Shown here: piece by piece, positions 34,801-44,205 of the stretch
How positions within the stretch are numbered: position 1 is the stretch's first letter
How the letters are laid out: each line of letters starts with the position of its first letter
Assembly (NCBI GenBank): GCA_965140555.1
Contig: OZ223260.1
Span: 310,001-374,000, forward strand
Length of the DNA: 64,000 nt
Source: UBA1351 sp965140555
GTDB taxonomy: Bacteria > Bacillota > Clostridia > Lachnospirales > Vallitaleaceae
Reading direction: 5' to 3'
Notes under the pieces: model-generated
Told to the model about the DNA's origin: nothing
The model's input: only the letters and a program-made list of their open reading frames with translations
Database searches by the model: none
Position numbers and translations under genes: made by a program

Positions 34801-35256
34801 ATGGCAAATAAGGCTAATAGTTTAGCACGAACAAAATGGATGTGCAAATATCACATAGTGTTCACTCCTAAGTATAGACGGAAAATTATTTATAATCAAT
34901 ACAGGGAGTCGTTAAAAGAGATAATAAAAACATTGTGTAGATACAAGGGAGTCGAGATAATCGAAGGTCATATGATGAAAGATCATGTCCATCTGCTAGT
35001 GAGTATACCACCTAAAATAAGTGTCTCAAGTTTCATGGGGTATTTAAAAGGGAAGAGTGCGCTTATGATGTTCGATAAGCACGCAAACCTAAAATATAAA
35101 TTTGGAAATAGACATTTTTGGGCAGAGGGATATTATGTGACGACAGTAGGACTCAACGAGGCTACGATACAAAAATATATTCGAGATCAAGAAAAACACG
35201 ATATAACAAAAGATAAGCTAAGTGTTAAAGAATATGAAGATCCCTTCAAGGGATAG
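34801..35256 (+). CDS. tnpA: IS200/IS605-type transposase (Y1 HUH)
   Basis: 151 residues from the ATG at 34801. HUH motif H62-V-H64 in MKDHVHLLVSIPP, and the catalytic tyrosine Y126 in ATIQKYIRDQE. The start WMCKYHIVFTPKYRRK and the segment FWAEGYYVTTVG are diagnostic of the family. It cuts and joins single-stranded DNA at hairpin ends. Full length, so the element could be active. Confidence 0.93.
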   Translation: MANKANSLARTKWMCKYHIVFTPKYRRKIIYNQYRESLKEIIKTLCRYKGVEIIEGHMMKDHVHLLVSIPPKISVSSFMGYLKGKSALMMFDKHANLKYKFGNRHFWAEGYYVTTVGLNEATIQKYIRDQEKHDITKDKLSVKEYEDPFKG

Positions 35257-35520
35257 CGAGTAATACAAAGGACCCTTTAGGGTCAGGCGAAAGTGGCAAA
35301 GGCAGTGTAGCTTGAACGAAGTGAAAGCCAGCGTCTTGAGGCGCTGGCCGGTAACAACCCCTTATAGGGGTGGAGCAAACCACCCGTTTTACGGGTGGTC
35401 ATGATTTTACAGCTGTAGCTTGTTATGCGAAGGCAAAGAGATGTTAACATGAATTTACGAGTCCTTTACCCTTGGTTGATGGTAGATTAATGCAAAGCGC
35501 GTACACTAATTGTAGCAATA

Positions 35521-35544
35521 ACTACATTTTACAGAAAATGTAGT
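35521..35544. promoter_or_regulatory. perfect 24-bp palindrome, candidate RpiR-type operator
   Basis: ACTACATTTT-ACAG-AAAATGTAGT, 28 bases before the first gene of an operon whose second gene encodes an RpiR/SIS regulator. Position and symmetry suggest self-regulation of the operon. Confidence 0.6.
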
Positions 35545-35571
35545 ATCACAATCAGAATGGAGTTTTAAAGC

Positions 35572-36255
35572 ATGTATTCATATGTATGGTTTGATTTAGG
35601 ATATACCTTGGTATATCGAGAACGTGAGAAAGCGTACAAGGCATATTTGGAAAATTTAGGTATTTCTATTTCATTAGAAAAGCTAGAAGAAGCCTATCAT
35701 TTGGCAGACAAGTTTTTTATGCGAGAAAAGCCCGGACAGTTAGGAAAACATCCGATTCACTTTATGGACGAGTACTTGGCGATTGTCAATCAATACATCC
35801 GTCTTCAAAAACCCGTTTCATATCTTGATTTGAAAAATTACTATAAAGAAAATCCAATGGAGGCGAATTGGAAAATATATCCATGGGTAATGGATACATT
35901 GGAAACGCTACAAGAAAGAGGGATACGACTGGGCATTATCTCGAATTGGGATAGTTCAGGCCCCGATGTTCTTAAATCGGTGGGAATTATAAACTATTTT
36001 GACACCGTTGTCTTCTCCTACACTGAGCAAATTGAAAAGCCGGATCAACGCATTTTCGAAATTGCCCTAGAAAAAGCAGGGGTTGATCCGAAAGACTGTT
36101 TGTATGTCGGAGATAACTACTATGATGACATGGTAGGCTGTCGTAAAGTACATATGGACGGCGCTCTTATAAATATCTACGGAACACTCGGAATGGAAGA
36201 ATTGGAGTTGCCGACCTATAAGGGCATTGATAAGGTGGTGGCGTCTTTATTATGA
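35572..36255 (+). CDS. HAD-superfamily phosphatase
   Basis: 227 residues. The first HAD motif is degenerate: WFDLGYTLVY at residues 5-14 keeps the first Asp, but the second Asp of DxDxT/V is replaced by Gly, giving D-L-G-Y-T. The second motif ISNWDSS and the third/fourth KPDQRIFEIAL and YVGDNYYDDMVG are intact. The cap domain is helical. The D-L-G-Y-T form is known in YjjG/PyrP-like hydrolases and may lower phosphatase activity. First gene of the operon; its stop overlaps the next start. Confidence 0.85.
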   Translation: MYSYVWFDLGYTLVYREREKAYKAYLENLGISISLEKLEEAYHLADKFFMREKPGQLGKHPIHFMDEYLAIVNQYIRLQKPVSYLDLKNYYKENPMEANWKIYPWVMDTLETLQERGIRLGIISNWDSSGPDVLKSVGIINYFDTVVFSYTEQIEKPDQRIFEIALEKAGVDPKDCLYVGDNYYDDMVGCRKVHMDGALINIYGTLGMEELELPTYKGIDKVVASLL

Positions 36256-37106
36256 TACAAGAACGTATCACACAAAAATTTGATGCCTTGAGTCCTGCAC
36301 AAAAACGTGCCGCACATTATATGCAAAAGCATATGGACAAGTTGGTCTTTATGACGGCCAAGGACATTGCGAAGAACTCTAAAACAAGTGAGCCCACGGT
36401 GCATCGTTTGGCCAAAACATTAGGCTATGAGAAATACGTCGATATGGCAGAAGATATTAAAACCTTTGTCTATGAAAAAAGAAGTTTGAATCGTTTGAAT
36501 CATTTTATAGCCCATGAGGAAGAAGGCATTTCTTGGTATGAAAAACACTTTATCCATGAAGTGACCAGTCTACGACAAACCATGTCGGAAAATAGCAGCA
36601 ATTCTGTAGTTACCGCAGCAAAAATGATTCTAGATGCTCGTCATATCTACATCGCCGGATGGCGAGTCGGTCTTGCAATAACAAGACCTTTAGCCTACAT
36701 GCTAAGGTACATGTTAGGAAATGCGACGCTACTCAAACAAGGCGAACTTTCTGAGGCAAACGCCTATATGTCCAAAGAAGATCTTCTTATTTGTTCAGGT
36801 TTCCCACGCTATTGTAAGGATACAATAGCTATTGCAAAAATGGCAAAAAAAGGAGGCACACCACTTATTGTATTTACAGATTCCTATTTGTCCCCTTTCC
36901 ATAAAATGTCAGACCTAACCTTTATTGCAGATACCGGAACGGATGGATTTTTGGATTCTTATGTGTCCTCTTTAGCGATTGTCAATCTTCTCATAAAACA
37001 ATTGGCCTATCAAGACAAGGAACGGATTAAGCAGAACATAGCCGCAATCGAAGAGAATTTTTTACTGATTAACCGAGATTATGATTGGGAAAAGGAGTCC
37101 ATATGA
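36252..37106 (+). CDS. RpiR/MurR-type regulator with SIS domain
   Basis: 284 residues. N-terminal RpiR helix-turn-helix (QKFDALSPAQKRAAHYM, TAKDIAKNSKTSEPTVHRLA) and a C-terminal SIS sugar-phosphate-binding domain (about 110-250; ARHIYIAGWRVGLAI, DLLICSGFPRYCKDTI). It is expected to sense a phosphosugar made by this pathway and to bind the palindrome at 35521. The 4-base ATGA overlaps with both neighbours show tight coupling. Confidence 0.92.
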   Translation: MIQERITQKFDALSPAQKRAAHYMQKHMDKLVFMTAKDIAKNSKTSEPTVHRLAKTLGYEKYVDMAEDIKTFVYEKRSLNRLNHFIAHEEEGISWYEKHFIHEVTSLRQTMSENSSNSVVTAAKMILDARHIYIAGWRVGLAITRPLAYMLRYMLGNATLLKQGELSEANAYMSKEDLLICSGFPRYCKDTIAIAKMAKKGGTPLIVFTDSYLSPFHKMSDLTFIADTGTDGFLDSYVSSLAIVNLLIKQLAYQDKERIKQNIAAIEENFLLINRDYDWEKESI

Positions 37107-37831
37107 AACTGACCATAATTGGATGTAGCAGTGCTTATCCAACAGACACAACAGCAAGTTCTTGCTATCTTTTGGAAACGACGAATCAAAAAATAGTTAT
37201 TGAATTAGGGTCGGGAGGCTTGATGCAATTGCAGCGCTATATAGACCTCAAAGATATTGATGGCGTCTTTATAAGTCACTATCATCCGGATCACTATTCC
37301 GATATATTCTGTCTTCAACATGCTGTTTTATTACAATATCAGATGGGAATAAGCTCGAAACCCTTACCGATATACGGGCAAAAGATTAGTCCTTATTGGG
37401 AATCACTAAATTATCATGATATGACCGTTTTTAAAAGCATAAATGAACAGAGCATTCTTAACATTGACGGATGGACGGTAACATTCATGGGAACAAAGCA
37501 TACAGATACCGGGTTAGCTATAAAATTTAGCAAGAAGGAACGAAGTCTGGTATATACCTCGGATACAGAAATTTTTCCGGAGCTGATTACATTTGCTGAA
37601 GGGGTAGATCTCCTGTTAACAGAATGTAGTTTATATGAAAAAAAGGACATTATCGGACATATGGATGTTCATGATGTTCAGACACTTATAGAAATGACCA
37701 AACCTAAACAGGCTTTCATCACACATTTACCGGTATATGGAAAGCACCATGATATTTATTCTACACTGATAAGCAATCAAGATCAGGTCGTCATTTCAAT
37801 GGCAAAACCCGGTTTGATTGGTCAGATATAA
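37103..37831 (+). CDS. metallo-beta-lactamase-fold hydrolase, YhfI-like
   Basis: 242 residues from the ATG at 37103 (AAAGGAG upstream; it overlaps the regulator stop). Metal-binding H59-x-H61-x-D63-H64 in ISHYHPDHYSD, then GTKHTDTGLA, SDTEIFPEL and FITHLPVYG with further ligands. The start MKLTIIGCSSAYPT and the layout resemble RNase Z-like proteins such as Bacillus YhfI, suggesting phosphodiester hydrolysis rather than lactams. Within this operon it may act on the imported compound. Confidence 0.82.
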   Translation: MKLTIIGCSSAYPTDTTASSCYLLETTNQKIVIELGSGGLMQLQRYIDLKDIDGVFISHYHPDHYSDIFCLQHAVLLQYQMGISSKPLPIYGQKISPYWESLNYHDMTVFKSINEQSILNIDGWTVTFMGTKHTDTGLAIKFSKKERSLVYTSDTEIFPELITFAEGVDLLLTECSLYEKKDIIGHMDVHDVQTLIEMTKPKQAFITHLPVYGKHHDIYSTLISNQDQVVISMAKPGLIGQI

Positions 37832-37859
37832 GTTCACTTTACAAGAAAAGGAGATTCTA

Positions 37860-39470
37860 ATGAAAAAAATTCTTAGCTTAATGTTACTATCCATACTTAT
37901 AGTATCCATGACTGCATGTAATACAACGACCCCATCATCTAATGAAGGGGATTCAACTCAGGAGACAACGACACAAACTGAAAGCTCTAATACGACAAAA
38001 GAAACAGACACCCTTTCAACAGCCCAAGAAGAGGATACTGTTTCGAACACTGCAGATAACCATTCCCTTGTTGTCGCTATTCCACAAGACCCCGATTACT
38101 TAGACCCTCATAAAGCCGCTGCCTCGGGAACAGAAGAAGTAATGTTCAATGTTTTTGAAGGCCTATTAAAGCCGGATCCGGATGGTGTCCTTCAGCCTGC
38201 AGTTGCGGAAAAGTATACCATTTCAGAGGATGGAAGAACCTATACCTTTACATTAAGAAAGGGGATAAAATTCCACGATGAATCTCCTGTAACAATTGAC
38301 GATGTGGCTTTTAGCTATAATCGCTTAAAAGGAACGGATACAGGCGAACCGTTAAACAGCGCCTTTGAAAATGTTGACATCGAAATCCTTGATGATACAA
38401 CCATTAGCTTTACCTTAGCCGAAGCAGATGCTTCGTTTGCTCCTAATTTTATGGAGGCCGTCATACCGGCAGGAAAGACCGACGAAGATTACAATACAAA
38501 TCCTATAGGAACCGGTCCTTATGCCTTTGTATCCTATACTCCGTCTCAAAAAATAGAATTAAAGAAATTTTCAAATTACTGGAAAGAAGGAATTCCAACG
38601 ATAGATAATGTTGAATTTCGTATTATCACCGATGTGAATGCTGGTATGATGAGCCTTCAAGCAGGAGAAATTGATCTATACCCTAGAATTAATGCTGAAA
38701 ATATCGACCTACTTCCTGACGATTATACCTATATAGAAGGTATGCAAAACATGACACAAATTATGGCCATGAATAACGCTATTAAACCTCTTGATGATGT
38801 ACGTGTACGTCAAGCCATTAACTATGCCATTGATGTTGACAGTATTATAGACGGTGTCGCTGACGGAAAAGGGACGAAACTTGGATCAAATATGTCACCG
38901 GCAATGGCAACCTATTATCAAGATGGTCTACAAGATACCTATAATGTGAATATTGAGAAAGCCAAAGCATTATTAGCTGACGCCGGTTATCCGGATGGGT
39001 TTGATATAACGCTTACGGTACCTTCGAATTATAGTTTCCACGTAAAAACAGGTGAAATGATAGCCGAGCAATTAAAAGCAATCGGTATCCAAGTCTCTAT
39101 TGAGTCGATTGAATGGAGTGTATGGTTAGATCGGGTTTATGCCGGTAGGGATTATGATATGACGATTATCGGATTCACGGGAAAAGTGGACCCGGATGCC
39201 ATATTAAAACGTTATCGTACAGATTATGAACGCAACTTTATGAATTACTCCAATACATCCTTTGATGCGCTATTAAAAGAGGCAAAACAAACGACAGACG
39301 AAACAAAACGAGCCGCCTTATATAAAGAAGCTCAAGTTATATTAACGGACGAAGTACCGGCTGTTTATATCATGGATCCAAGTTATCTTGTTGCGATGAA
39401 AAAAAATCTAAAGGGCTATCAAACCTATCCCCTTTATGTTCAAGATCTTTCAAGCTTATATTTTGACTAG
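37860..39470 (+). CDS. Dpp/Opp-type substrate-binding lipoprotein
   Basis: 536 residues from the ATG at 37860 (AAAAGGAGA upstream). Lipobox MTAC (Cys20), a Thr/Ser/Glu-rich linker to about residue 75, then the SBP_bac_5 domain: LVVAIPQDPDYLDPHKAA, GRTYTFTLRKGIKFHDES, DVRVRQAINYAID. The family binds peptides, nickel, opines or oligosaccharides; the ligand cannot be told from sequence. The surrounding phosphatase and phosphodiesterase-like genes make a phosphorylated or phosphodiester compound worth considering. Confidence 0.9.
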   Translation: MKKILSLMLLSILIVSMTACNTTTPSSNEGDSTQETTTQTESSNTTKETDTLSTAQEEDTVSNTADNHSLVVAIPQDPDYLDPHKAAASGTEEVMFNVFEGLLKPDPDGVLQPAVAEKYTISEDGRTYTFTLRKGIKFHDESPVTIDDVAFSYNRLKGTDTGEPLNSAFENVDIEILDDTTISFTLAEADASFAPNFMEAVIPAGKTDEDYNTNPIGTGPYAFVSYTPSQKIELKKFSNYWKEGIPTIDNVEFRIITDVNAGMMSLQAGEIDLYPRINAENIDLLPDDYTYIEGMQNMTQIMAMNNAIKPLDDVRVRQAINYAIDVDSIIDGVADGKGTKLGSNMSPAMATYYQDGLQDTYNVNIEKAKALLADAGYPDGFDITLTVPSNYSFHVKTGEMIAEQLKAIGIQVSIESIEWSVWLDRVYAGRDYDMTIIGFTGKVDPDAILKRYRTDYERNFMNYSNTSFDALLKEAKQTTDETKRAALYKEAQVILTDEVPAVYIMDPSYLVAMKKNLKGYQTYPLYVQDLSSLYFD

Positions 39471-39506
39471 ATAGTAGCAACGACGCTATATGAAAAGAGG
39501 AACGTC

Positions 39507-40448
39507 ATGGAATTCATTTTAAAAAAAGTCATAACAATGCTAGCCACTTTGTTTGTTGTGTCATTAATAACCTTTAGTATATTTGAAATCATACCGGGAG
39601 ACCCAATGGCTTCAAAACTTGGAATGGATGCAGATCAAGCTCAAATCACAGCCATGGCCAAAGAATATGGACTTGATAAACCTCTCTATGAACGCTATAT
39701 AACATGGATAGGACATGCACTTCAAGGAAATTTGGGCCAATCCATACGCTTTGATCAACCGGTCAATACACTTATTGGAGATCGACTTATTGTCACCTTT
39801 ACCATGATGATTCTATCTTTGGCAATGATCCTTATCATTGGTTTATTATTAAGTGTCATTTCAGCTAAATATAATAATCAATGGTTAGGCACTGTTTTCT
39901 CCGTCTTATCCCAAATAGGGATGGCTCTCCCGTCCTTTTGGCTAGGTATTATACTGACATATATTTTTGGATTAATTTTTCATCTCTTTACACCCGGAAG
40001 GTATGTGGACCTAAATGAAAACCTGTTCGGCGGAATTCAGTATCTCTTTTTTCCGGCCATGGCTATTGCAATTCCAAAGATTGCTGTGGTCGTTCGCTAT
40101 TTTAGAAATTCTATCATAGAACAACAAAGTCAGAATTATGTGAAGACAGCTTATTCAAAAGGGCTATCGGATAATAAAATTATGTTCTTTCATGTACTCC
40201 GGAATGCACTCATTCCGGTAGTCACCATGATTGGAATGATGATTGCGGATATTTTAGGTGGAAGTTTAATTATTGAACAGGTTTTTTCAATACCGGGGAT
40301 GGGACGACTCCTTGTTATGGGCATTAATACAAGGGACTATGTGCTTGTAGAGGGCATGGTTATCTATATCGCTCTTATCGTCGTTAGTGTTAATTTTATC
40401 GTTGATATGTTGTATCAACTGATAGACCCAAGAATGCACGTTCAGTAG
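39507..40448 (+). CDS. Dpp/Opp-type ABC permease, DppB-like
   Basis: 313 residues, AAAGAGG before the ATG. Six TM segments. It opens LKKVITMLATLFVVSLITFS with FEIIPGDPM, the DppB/OppB hallmark, and has the EAA loop VKTAYSKGLSDNKIMFFHVL and the end YQLIDPRMHV. Forms the membrane channel with the next gene's product. Confidence 0.93.
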   Translation: MEFILKKVITMLATLFVVSLITFSIFEIIPGDPMASKLGMDADQAQITAMAKEYGLDKPLYERYITWIGHALQGNLGQSIRFDQPVNTLIGDRLIVTFTMMILSLAMILIIGLLLSVISAKYNNQWLGTVFSVLSQIGMALPSFWLGIILTYIFGLIFHLFTPGRYVDLNENLFGGIQYLFFPAMAIAIPKIAVVVRYFRNSIIEQQSQNYVKTAYSKGLSDNKIMFFHVLRNALIPVVTMIGMMIADILGGSLIIEQVFSIPGMGRLLVMGINTRDYVLVEGMVIYIALIVVSVNFIVDMLYQLIDPRMHVQ

Positions 40449-40462
40449 AGAAGGTGGACATT

Positions 40463-41275
40463 ATGAAAAATCAAAAAAAATCATTGAATTTTATTATAGG
40501 TGCTACATTATTAGGTGTACTATCGCTTATTCTAGTTATCAGCCTTTTTTATACACCCTATGAGGTGACGCAGATGGATATAACCAACAAGCTTTCCGGG
40601 CCCACATGGCAACACTGGATGGGAACCGATAATTTTGGACGTGATATTCTGAGTCGATTAATGGAAGGGTCACAAACCGCTTTTTTAGTTGGTTTCATCT
40701 CTGTTGCAATCGGTCTTGTTTTTGGAGTTCTTCTGGGAAGTATTGCCGGGTATTATGGGCATATTATTGATGAATTTATTATGCGAATTGTAGATGCCAT
40801 GATGTCGTTTCCGGGTATTTTATTTGCCTTGATGTTTGTGGCAGTTTTTGGAGTGGGTATTCGCAATACAATGATTGCCCTTGGAATTATGACGATTCCG
40901 AGTTTTGCTCGAATTAGTCGGAGTACTTTTTTGGAGATAAAAAATCTCTCCTATGTAAATATGGCAAAGTGTATCGGCGTATCCACACCACGTATTATTT
41001 TTGTACATATGCTTCCCAATGTTATTTCATCCCTTATTATTGCAGCAACGATGGGCTTCTCCGGTGCAATTCTTTCAGAGGCCGGATTAAGTTACCTGGG
41101 ATTAGGTGTTCAACCGCCTCATCCCAGTTGGGGAAGAATGTTAAGTGAATCTCAAGTATATTTAATGAAGGCACCTTTTTATGCTATCGCTCCCGGCATT
41201 GTTATTACATTGGCCGTTCTTGGATTCAACTTATTAGGTGACGGAATCAGAGACTTAAGAGAATTGAAGAGGTAG
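40463..41275 (+). CDS. Dpp/Opp-type ABC permease, DppC-like
   Basis: 270 residues from the ATG at 40463 (AGAAGGTGG upstream). It has the DppC marks HWMGTDNFGRDILSRLMEG after the first TM, SFPGILFALM, EAA-loop sequence NMAKCIGVSTPRIIFVHMLP and the end NLLGDGIRDLRE. The gene starts 14 bases after its partner. Confidence 0.94.
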   Translation: MKNQKKSLNFIIGATLLGVLSLILVISLFYTPYEVTQMDITNKLSGPTWQHWMGTDNFGRDILSRLMEGSQTAFLVGFISVAIGLVFGVLLGSIAGYYGHIIDEFIMRIVDAMMSFPGILFALMFVAVFGVGIRNTMIALGIMTIPSFARISRSTFLEIKNLSYVNMAKCIGVSTPRIIFVHMLPNVISSLIIAATMGFSGAILSEAGLSYLGLGVQPPHPSWGRMLSESQVYLMKAPFYAIAPGIVITLAVLGFNLLGDGIRDLRELKR

Positions 41276-41286
41276 GTACACGATAA

Positions 41287-42276
41287 ATGAAAGAAAAACT
41301 ATTGGAAGTAGAAAGCCTAAGTATATGGTTTGAAGAAAAGAATAAAAAGAAAGAAATCATAAATGATGTCAGCTATACCTTATATAAAAAAGAAATCCTC
41401 GGAATAGTCGGAGAATCCGGTTGCGGAAAAAGTATGTCTGTCAATGCATTAATCGGGCTGTTACCTAAGGAAGCTTTTCACTCGGCAAAAAAGATGACCT
41501 ATAAAAAGCAGGATCTTATGGCATGCACGGCCAGAGAGCGGAATAACTATAGGGGAAAAGAGATGGCGATGATTTTTCAAGAACCGATGACATCCTTGAA
41601 TCCTTTGATGAAAGTGGGATATCAGATTCAAGAAATGTATAAGCTTCATCGGCCATGGACAAAAGCTGCGTGTAAAGAAGCTACGCTAAAAAGTATGGAA
41701 GATGTCGGATTACAAAATGTCGAACGTTTGTATCATTCCTATCCCCATGAACTTTCAGGAGGGATGCGCCAGCGCATCATGATTGCTATAGCGATGGCAT
41801 GTGAACCAAGTATTCTCATTGCAGATGAGCCGACGACAGCATTAGATGTGACAACACAAGCTCAAATTTTAACCTTAATGAAAACCCTTAATCAAAGAAA
41901 ACAAACGTCTATTCTTTTTATCTCCCACGATTTAGGCGTTATTCATGAGATGTGCGAGCGTATTATGGTCATGTATCTTGGATATGTTGTGGAAGAAGGA
42001 ACAACGGATCAAATTCTATTATCTCCAAAACATCCGTATACGTTAGGGCTGATTGAGTCTATTCCGACGATAGGAAAACGGAAAGAGCGATTGTATGCCA
42101 TACCTGGGAAAATTCCTTCAATGAATGACCGTCCTAAGGGGTGTCCCTTTTCTACACGATGTCCTTACGCAACGGATGTGTGCAAAAAATCCTTGCCCGA
42201 GTTAACGTCACTGGAAAATGGTCATACTGTGCGATGTTTTCATCCGATTCCTAGTGAGGAGACTTCCCATGAATAA
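41287..42276 (+). CDS. Dpp/Opp-type ABC ATPase, DppD-like
   Basis: 329 residues. Walker A GESGCGKS, Q-loop IFQEPMTSLNP, signature LSGGMRQR, Walker B ILIADEPTTALD and H-loop SHD. The C-terminal oligo_HPY extension has GCPFSTRCPYATDVC, whose cysteines commonly bind an iron-sulfur cluster in this subfamily. Overlaps the partner ATPase gene by 8 bases. Confidence 0.94.
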   Translation: MKEKLLEVESLSIWFEEKNKKKEIINDVSYTLYKKEILGIVGESGCGKSMSVNALIGLLPKEAFHSAKKMTYKKQDLMACTARERNNYRGKEMAMIFQEPMTSLNPLMKVGYQIQEMYKLHRPWTKAACKEATLKSMEDVGLQNVERLYHSYPHELSGGMRQRIMIAIAMACEPSILIADEPTTALDVTTQAQILTLMKTLNQRKQTSILFISHDLGVIHEMCERIMVMYLGYVVEEGTTDQILLSPKHPYTLGLIESIPTIGKRKERLYAIPGKIPSMNDRPKGCPFSTRCPYATDVCKKSLPELTSLENGHTVRCFHPIPSEETSHE

Positions 42277-43060
42277 AAAAATACTATTAAACGTTTCAGG
42301 ATTAAAAAAAACATATACATTACCCAAAAAGAATTTTTTTGACAAGGCATCTACCATAGAAGCACTTAAAGGTGTCAGTTTTGATATCTATGAAGGAGAG
42401 ACTTTTGGCCTTGTCGGTGAATCCGGTTGCGGCAAATCAACCATTGCCAATATTGTTAGTGGATTGCTAAAAGCCTCAGAAGGGAGTATTCTATTCAATG
42501 AACGGTCCATGGCATTAGATGCCAAACGTTGGCCTAAAGAAGAACGTAAGGAGATACAAATGGTTTTCCAAGACCCCTATAGTTCCTTGAATCCTCGCAA
42601 AAAAATCGGATGGTTATTGGAAGAACCTTTAAAAATTCATACACGTTTTTCATCAACCCAAAGACGTGAACGTGTCATTGAAATGCTGGAAGAAATTGGG
42701 TTTGACGCAAGTTTTTATGAACGTTTTCCTCATGAGTTATCCGGAGGTCAACGGCAACGTATATGTATAGGCATTGCACTTATAACAACCCCTAAACTCT
42801 TGATTGCCGATGAACCCGTATCTGCATTAGATGTTTCGGTACAAGCATCCGTTTTAAATTTACTAAAGGACTTGCAGAAGAAATATAATAGTACCTGTCT
42901 GTTCATTTCTCATGACTTGAGTGTTGTGGAATATATGAGTGATCGGATTGGTGTCATGAAGCAAGGAGAAATGGTAGAGTTAGCAGAAGTTGATCAGCTC
43001 TATCAACACCCGAAGCATCCTTATACAAAGATGTTAATTGAATCAATCCCAACCCTTTAA
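42269..43060 (+). CDS. Dpp/Opp-type ABC ATPase, DppF-like
   Basis: 263 residues from the ATG at 42269 (GAGGAG upstream, overlapping the previous stop). Walker A GESGCGKS, Q-loop VFQDPYSSLNPR, signature LSGGQRQR, Walker B LLIADEPVSALD. It ends soon after HPYTKMLIESIPTL, without the cysteine-rich extension found in DppD-like partners, which is normal for shorter DppF proteins. Confidence 0.94.
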   Translation: MNKKILLNVSGLKKTYTLPKKNFFDKASTIEALKGVSFDIYEGETFGLVGESGCGKSTIANIVSGLLKASEGSILFNERSMALDAKRWPKEERKEIQMVFQDPYSSLNPRKKIGWLLEEPLKIHTRFSSTQRRERVIEMLEEIGFDASFYERFPHELSGGQRQRICIGIALITTPKLLIADEPVSALDVSVQASVLNLLKDLQKKYNSTCLFISHDLSVVEYMSDRIGVMKQGEMVELAEVDQLYQHPKHPYTKMLIESIPTL

Positions 43061-43092
43061 TTTAGATAGTAAAAAAAAGAAAAGAGGTTATT

Positions 43093-43908
43093 ATGCGATT
43101 AGGAATTATATCAGATATCCATGTGGATATGAGTCGAATACCGGAAGAATCTGTAGAAGATACATTAGTACGCGTCATAGAAGAAGAAAAACTAGATACG
43201 TTACTTATTGCCGGAGATATATCCAATGATTATCAATTAAGTCTTCAAACCATTGACATGTTATGTGAGAAAACCCAATGCCGGATTTTTTTTGTTCCGG
43301 GAAATCATGACCTATGGAACAAAGAACATCCGGAAATGCTACATACGCAAACAATCTATGAAGTATTATCGAAGCACCCTTCCTGTCTTATTGATTCTCC
43401 CGTAGATCTCAATGAAGAATATGTTCTTATTGGCGATATCGGTTGGTATGATTATAGCTTTGGTTCGAAGGCCTATAGCCGAGAGAACTATCTTATAGGA
43501 TTACATAAAGAGCGTCAATGGATGGACAAGAAATATGTTAATTGGCACGTATCGGATGAAGAAAAAACGGAGGAATTTTATCAAAAGCTTAAAGAACAGA
43601 TACAACGCTATCCAAATAAGAAGATTATTTTTGTAACACATATGATTACGGATTCAAAGGTCACCGTATCTGAAGAAAGAGAAGGGTGGGACTATTTTAA
43701 CGGTTTTTTGGGGAGTAATCGTTTTGCAGATTTATGGAATGAACAAGTTGCTTATGTTGTTATGGGTCACGTTCATTTTCGTGAAACATGGACCGATGAA
43801 AAACGTACCTATATCTGTCCCTGTCTAAACTATAGAAGTCAATGGATGGATGATGCGAAGAGTGCTTACACGAATATCAAAGAGGCACTTTCCATTCTGG
43901 ATTTGTAA
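43093..43908 (+). CDS. calcineurin-like metallophosphoesterase
   Basis: 271 residues, AAAGAGG before the ATG. All five metal motifs are present: D8 and H10 in GIISDIHVD, AGDISND, VPGNHDLW, VTHMI and MGHVHF. The substrate may be a phosphodiester or phosphomonoester. It is the last gene of the operon, before a strong terminator, and together with the HAD and metallo-beta-lactamase-fold proteins gives the operon three hydrolases that plausibly act on phosphate esters. Confidence 0.88.
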   Translation: MRLGIISDIHVDMSRIPEESVEDTLVRVIEEEKLDTLLIAGDISNDYQLSLQTIDMLCEKTQCRIFFVPGNHDLWNKEHPEMLHTQTIYEVLSKHPSCLIDSPVDLNEEYVLIGDIGWYDYSFGSKAYSRENYLIGLHKERQWMDKKYVNWHVSDEEKTEEFYQKLKEQIQRYPNKKIIFVTHMITDSKVTVSEEREGWDYFNGFLGSNRFADLWNEQVAYVVMGHVHFRETWTDEKRTYICPCLNYRSQWMDDAKSAYTNIKEALSILDL

Positions 43909-43943
43909 CTGGAACCCTTAATATATAGGATATCTTCCTTTAC

Positions 43944-43970
43944 GAGAGTGCGAAAGCACTCTCTTTTCTT
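43944..43970 (+). terminator. rho-independent terminator
   Basis: GAGAGTGC-GAAA-GCACTCTC followed by TTTTCTT, 36 bases after the phosphoesterase gene. Perfect 8-bp stem with a GNRA-type loop. Confidence 0.9.
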
Positions 43971-43992
43971 GCGTAAATAGGATAAAAGCGCT

Positions 43993-44020
43993 TTTACAAG
44001 CGGACAAAATATGCTATTAT
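43993..44020 (+). promoter_or_regulatory. promoter of the kinase-like gene
   Basis: TTTACA (43993-43998), 16 bases, TATTAT (44015-44020) with an extended TG two bases before it. It is followed by the recurring leader sequence (44030-44120). Confidence 0.6.
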
Positions 44021-44029
44021 TCTTATAGG

Positions 44030-44120
44030 AGTGTTTAAGATGTCGGGGGATTTTTAGAAAAACTTTTATTCTAAACTTAAAGTATCATATGAAATTCACA
44101 TACATCAGACAACTATATAG
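44030..44120 (+). repeat. recurring 5' leader sequence, copy at 44.0 kb
   Basis: AAGATGTCGGGGGATTTTTAG and, after a gap, GAAATTCACATACATCAGAC followed by AACTATATAG. It aligns with leaders at 50.8 kb and 60.8 kb that have GGAGATGTTGAGGGATT and AAATTCAATGCATCGAACAA. Confidence 0.45.
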
Positions 44121-44205
44121 GAAAAGTAGACTAGTGGAATCCCCAGATAACACGGCATATAGTCGATATTTGTTGATTTCTAGAAGAGTGAGGAAAGAGA
44201 AAATT

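Larger units (their letters stand above)
34665..35412 (+). mobile_element. IS200-type insertion sequence
   Basis: A single Y1 transposase gene flanked by subterminal hairpins characteristic of the IS200/IS605 family: CACCCGTTATACGGGTG at 34697-34713 and ACCACCCGTTTTACGGGTGGT's matching arms at 35379-35399. Two more small hairpins (GACCCTTTAGGGTC, CCAGCGTC-TTGA-GGCGCTGG) lie before the right end. No TnpB gene is present. The outer borders are approximate, since these elements have no terminal inverted repeats. Confidence 0.8.
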
